A DNA stretch of 64,000 nt from Hydrogenophaga sp. GTDB taxonomy: Bacteria > Pseudomonadota > Gammaproteobacteria > Burkholderiales > Burkholderiaceae_C. Both the position numbers and the translations under genes were made by a program. The stretch covers positions 62,001-126,000 of the forward strand of contig NZ_JAILWB010000007.1 of assembly GCF_025699295.1 (NCBI RefSeq), given 5' to 3'. Of this stretch, positions 61,154-64,000 are shown piece by piece. Each line of letters starts with the position of its first letter. Positions within the stretch are counted from its first letter, which is position 1. A model generated the notes under the pieces. The model was not told the DNA's origin and searched no databases. It saw only the letters and a program-made list of their open reading frames with translations.

Positions 61154-64000
61154 ATGAAGCCCGAGCAGATCCGCCACCTTCGCAAGACACTGGACCTCAC
61201 GCAGCAGCAGTTTGCAGAGCTGCTGGGGGTCTCGTTCGTCACGCTGAATCGATGGGAGAACGGGCAGTCAAAGCCTTCTTCGATGGGGGTTGCCAAGCTG
61301 CAGCACCTTGCAACGCGATCCGATGGCCGAGCGGCGGATGCCGCAGCTGTCGGTGGCGGCTCCTGTGTCGCCGATGGGCACGCTGAAGTTCCCCGCCTGG
61401 ACTTCCTGGGTGACGCCAACGCCCTTCGCGTACTCGTCGAAGGCGAGCGGCTGTCCTATGGACACCTGTTTAACCCTGCGTTTGCGACCGAGATCAGCGA
61501 GATCGATCCCCTGCCGCATCAGAGGATCGCGGTCTACCAGCGCATGCTGCCCCAGCACCGCTTGCGCTTCCTCCTGGCCGACGATGCCGGCGCCGGTAAA
61601 ACCATCATGACGGGGCTCTACGTCCGCGAGAGCTTGTCTCGGCGGACTATCCGGCGCGTCATGGTCGTGGCGCCGGCCGGTTTGGTGGGCAACTGGTACC
61701 GCGAACTGCACAAGCTCTTTCAGCTGCAGTTCAAGATCGTGACGGGCGCTGACACCAAGGACGGCAATCCATTCGTCGGCCCTGGCAGCGACCTCATCGT
61801 GGTGAGCATCGACAGCCTGCGCTCCCCGCGCTTGTTCAACGCCCTGCGCGACTCGCAGGTCGCGCCCTACGACCTCGTCGTGTTCGACGAGGCGCACAAG
61901 CTTTCCGCCAACCGCGACCTGGACGGGTCGTTCCGCGCGACCGACCGCTACCGCCTGGCCGAGGCGATTGCCGGCGTGCGGGATCTGCCCGAGGAGTGGC
62001 GCATGCCCTGGGCAGCGCACCACCTGTTGCTGCTCACGGCAACGCCGCACATGGGCAAGGAGTACCCCTACTACTGTCTTTGGCGGCTGCTGGAGCCTGA
62101 GATCTTCAGCACCGAGACCGCCTGGGCAAAGTTCCCGCGCGAGTCCCGTGACCGCTACTTCGTTCGCCGCGTCAAGGAGGAGATGGTCGACCTGCGCGGC
62201 AAGCCCTTGTATGCCCAGCGGCTCTGCGACACGGTCAGCTACGACCTCTCGCAGGGCGAGATCAGCGAACAGGCGCTGTACGACCGCACCACGGCCTACA
62301 TCCGTCACTACTACAACCAGGCCCGACTGCTGAACCGTCAGGCCGCACGGTTCGCCATGACCGTGTTCCAGCGGCGCATGGCCAGCAGCACCTGGGCCTT
62401 GCTCTGCTCGTTCCGGAACCGCCTCGCCAAACTCAACGCCCTGATCGATGACATCCAGTCCGGCCGAGTGCCCGAGGACGAACTCCGCAGTCAGCAGGAG
62501 CGCCTGAACCGCAAGGTGCGCGAGGGCCGGTTGGTGGACGTCCTGGCCGCGAAGACAGCAGACGAGGAGACCTCGACAGCCGGCGCCGAGGAACACGAAG
62601 AGAGTGAGGCCGAGGCGCTCGGGGCGTTCATCGCCACCAGCCTGGCGGAGCTGATGGACGAGCGCGGCCAGGTGCAAGAACTGATTGCCCTGGCCGAAAC
62701 CGTGCATGCGAGCGGCCAAGAGTCGAAGTTCGAGCGCATGGCTGAGCTGCTGCGCGCGCCGCAGTACCGCGACCAGAAGGTCATCATCTACACGGAACAC
62801 CGGGACACCCTGGAGTTCCTCACTCGGCGTCTCGAAGGCATGGGCTACGCCGACCAGGTGGCCTACATCCATGGCGGGCTGGGCTTCGAGGAGCGCGACG
62901 CCCAGGTCGAGCGCTTCCGCAGACCCCACGACGCCGAAGGCAAAGGGGCGCGCTTCTTCATCGGCACCGACGCTGCGGCTGAGGGCATCAACCTCCAGTT
63001 CTGCTGGATCCTGTTCAACTACGACGTGCCATGGAACCCGGCGCGGCTTGAGCAGCGCATGGGCCGCATCCACCGCTACGGCCAGAAGCGGGATCGCGTC
63101 GCCATCGTCAACCTTGTCGCCGGCAAGACCCGCGAGGGCCGGGTCATCAAAACCCTGCTGGACAAGCTGGAGGAGATCCGCAAGCAGCTCGGCTCAGACA
63201 AGGTGTTCGACGTGGTGGGCCGCATCTTCGAAGGCATGGCCATCACCGACTACATCCAGCGGGCGGTCGTGTCCGACGACGAAGCGGACAAGAAGGCCCT
63301 GGAGCTGGCCGGTCAACTGACGTCGGAGCAGATCAAGGCCATCGAAGCGCGCGAGGCGTCCATCTACGGCACCGGCGGTGATGTGCTGAGCGATCTGCCC
63401 CAGCTCCGCGAGGCCATGGCCATCGAGGAAATGCGCCGCCTGCTGCCCGGCTATGTGCGCCGCTACCTCGAACACGCCGCTCCGGTCGTCGGCATCGACT
63501 TCGTCGGGGATCTCGATGAGCACTTTTTCATGCGGCCACGCAAGCGCGGCGTGCTCGACAGCATCCTCCCCTTGCTCGAAACCTACCCTGAGTCGGCGCG
63601 TAACCGGTTCACGGTGTACCGCCCCGCCGACGGGCGCGATGCCATCTTCCTGCATCCCGGTGAGCCCGTCTTCGAGCGGCTGTCGGCAATTGCCATCGAC
63701 AGCGCCCGCAACCAGGCGCTGCGCGGCGCGATCTTCACCGACGTCAGCGCCACCGCCCCGTACTTGTTCCATGTGGCGCGCGTCAGCGTCGAGCGCGGTG
63801 TCGACCCGGGGCTGCCGGCATTCCACAGCCCGGATGCCATCGAGCAGCGCCTGGTCGGGCTCAAGCAGTACGCCGATGGGCGTCTGATTGAGACGCCTGT
63901 CGAACACCTGCTGCTCCTGAAACCGACCCCGAAGCCTAGCCCCGGCAGCGTCGTTTTCCTGGCTCAAAGCGACACCTGGCGCCTGGCCGCGCAGGACCAC
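61154..64000 (+). CDS. drmD: HTH-SNF2 helicase, DISARM DrmD-like (partial, runs off right edge)
   Basis: 949 codons from ATG 61154 without a stop. Residues 1-55 form an XRE-type helix-turn-helix ([35 protein letters not shown]). The SNF2 ATPase follows: Walker [18 protein letters not shown] (Lys149), DEAH at 245-248 ([14 protein letters not shown]), [13 protein letters not shown], and the C-lobe [20 protein letters not shown], ending [20 protein letters not shown]. The HTH plus SNF2 layout fits DrmD, the helicase that opens class 1 DISARM operons (methylase, DrmA, DrmB, DrmC follow). Those partners lie outside the window, so DISARM is an inference; a lone SNF2 defence helicase is the alternative. 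Confidence 0.75.
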   Translation, partial: MKPEQIRHLRKTLDLTQQQFAELLGVSFVTLNRWENGQSKPSSMGVAKLQHLATRSDGRAADAAAVGGGSCVADGHAEVPRLDFLGDANALRVLVEGERLSYGHLFNPAFATEISEIDPLPHQRIAVYQRMLPQHRLRFLLADDAGAGKTIMTGLYVRESLSRRTIRRVMVVAPAGLVGNWYRELHKLFQLQFKIVTGADTKDGNPFVGPGSDLIVVSIDSLRSPRLFNALRDSQVAPYDLVVFDEAHKLSANRDLDGSFRATDRYRLAEAIAGVRDLPEEWRMPWAAHHLLLLTATPHMGKEYPYYCLWRLLEPEIFSTETAWAKFPRESRDRYFVRRVKEEMVDLRGKPLYAQRLCDTVSYDLSQGEISEQALYDRTTAYIRHYYNQARLLNRQAARFAMTVFQRRMASSTWALLCSFRNRLAKLNALIDDIQSGRVPEDELRSQQERLNRKVREGRLVDVLAAKTADEETSTAGAEEHEESEAEALGAFIATSLAELMDERGQVQELIALAETVHASGQESKFERMAELLRAPQYRDQKVIIYTEHRDTLEFLTRRLEGMGYADQVAYIHGGLGFEERDAQVERFRRPHDAEGKGARFFIGTDAAAEGINLQFCWILFNYDVPWNPARLEQRMGRIHRYGQKRDRVAIVNLVAGKTREGRVIKTLLDKLEEIRKQLGSDKVFDVVGRIFEGMAITDYIQRAVVSDDEADKKALELAGQLTSEQIKAIEAREASIYGTGGDVLSDLPQLREAMAIEEMRRLLPGYVRRYLEHAAPVVGIDFVGDLDEHFFMRPRKRGVLDSILPLLETYPESARNRFTVYRPADGRDAIFLHPGEPVFERLSAIAIDSARNQALRGAIFTDVSATAPYLFHVARVSVERGVDPGLPAFHSPDAIEQRLVGLKQYADGRLIETPVEHLLLLKPTPKPSPGSVVFLAQSDTWRLAAQDH

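Overview
The window is high-G+C DNA with tightly packed genes. It looks like a betaproteobacterium of the Comamonadaceae type (Hydrogenophaga/Acidovorax-like). This is inferred from the gene content (isc cluster with hscBA-fdx, HiPIP, hpnDE, chrBA, many Bug and TRAP solute receptors, MBL and DUF families common in Burkholderiales) and from codon use; no rRNA is present to settle it.

Layout. 1-10.2 kb is housekeeping and stress: hemH (cut by the left edge), a HAD phosphatase, a GST, a glycine-betaine-type ABC importer (proXWV), an SH3 protein, hpnD-hpnE (squalene synthesis), a HiPIP, and a divergent CDF metal exporter/MerR pair with a clear MerR-type promoter. 10.3-11.2 kb is an unknown protein.

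11.3-40.3 kb is a large catabolic region built around the hydroxyquinol (1,2,4-trihydroxybenzene) lower pathway. It has two intradiol hydroxyquinol dioxygenases, a maleylacetate reductase and a two-subunit 3-oxoadipate CoA-transferase, enough to take hydroxyquinol to 3-oxoadipyl-CoA. Around them lie two 3-hydroxyisobutyrate-dehydrogenase-like reductases, an amidohydrolase, small alpha/beta-barrel proteins (YciI, Dabb), an NTF2-like protein, a nitroreductase, a citryl-CoA-lyase-like enzyme with a CaiB-type CoA-transferase, and a Rieske oxygenase with its ferredoxin-reductase. There are also three TRAP receptors, two TRAP membrane pairs, two Bug receptors and three LysR regulators. Two LysR-dioxygenase-receptor modules look like parallel or duplicated units. 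The upper-pathway substrate is not readable from sequence. A patch at 17.1-19.5 kb (unknown gene, decayed toxin with intact antitoxin, DUF-like gene, GNAT) interrupts the region.

At 27.45-27.95 kb, between two convergent genes, lie two inverted copies of a roughly 207-nt structured element. Their stems differ in sequence but stay paired, while their single-stranded motifs are identical. This is the most unusual signal in the window.

40.4-48 kb is a metal/chromate region: a His-tailed DMT exporter, a small secreted protein, a HupE/UreJ-like membrane protein, a His-rich CzcI-like protein, then chrB-chrA, a degenerate SOD-rhodanese fusion, a ChrB C-domain protein and an atypical MBL hydrolase. 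48-54 kb holds an acyl-CoA ligase, an alpha/beta hydrolase, DUF3820, a DEDD exonuclease, DUF6172 and uvrB. 54.1-59.7 kb is the complete iscRSUA-hscBA-fdx operon with an IscR box, followed by dnaQ.

A tRNA-Val(CAC) at 60.44 kb with a strong terminator marks the boundary of what looks like a genomic island. It opens with a divergent promoter/operator and an HTH-SNF2 helicase resembling DrmD of DISARM phage defence, cut by the right edge.
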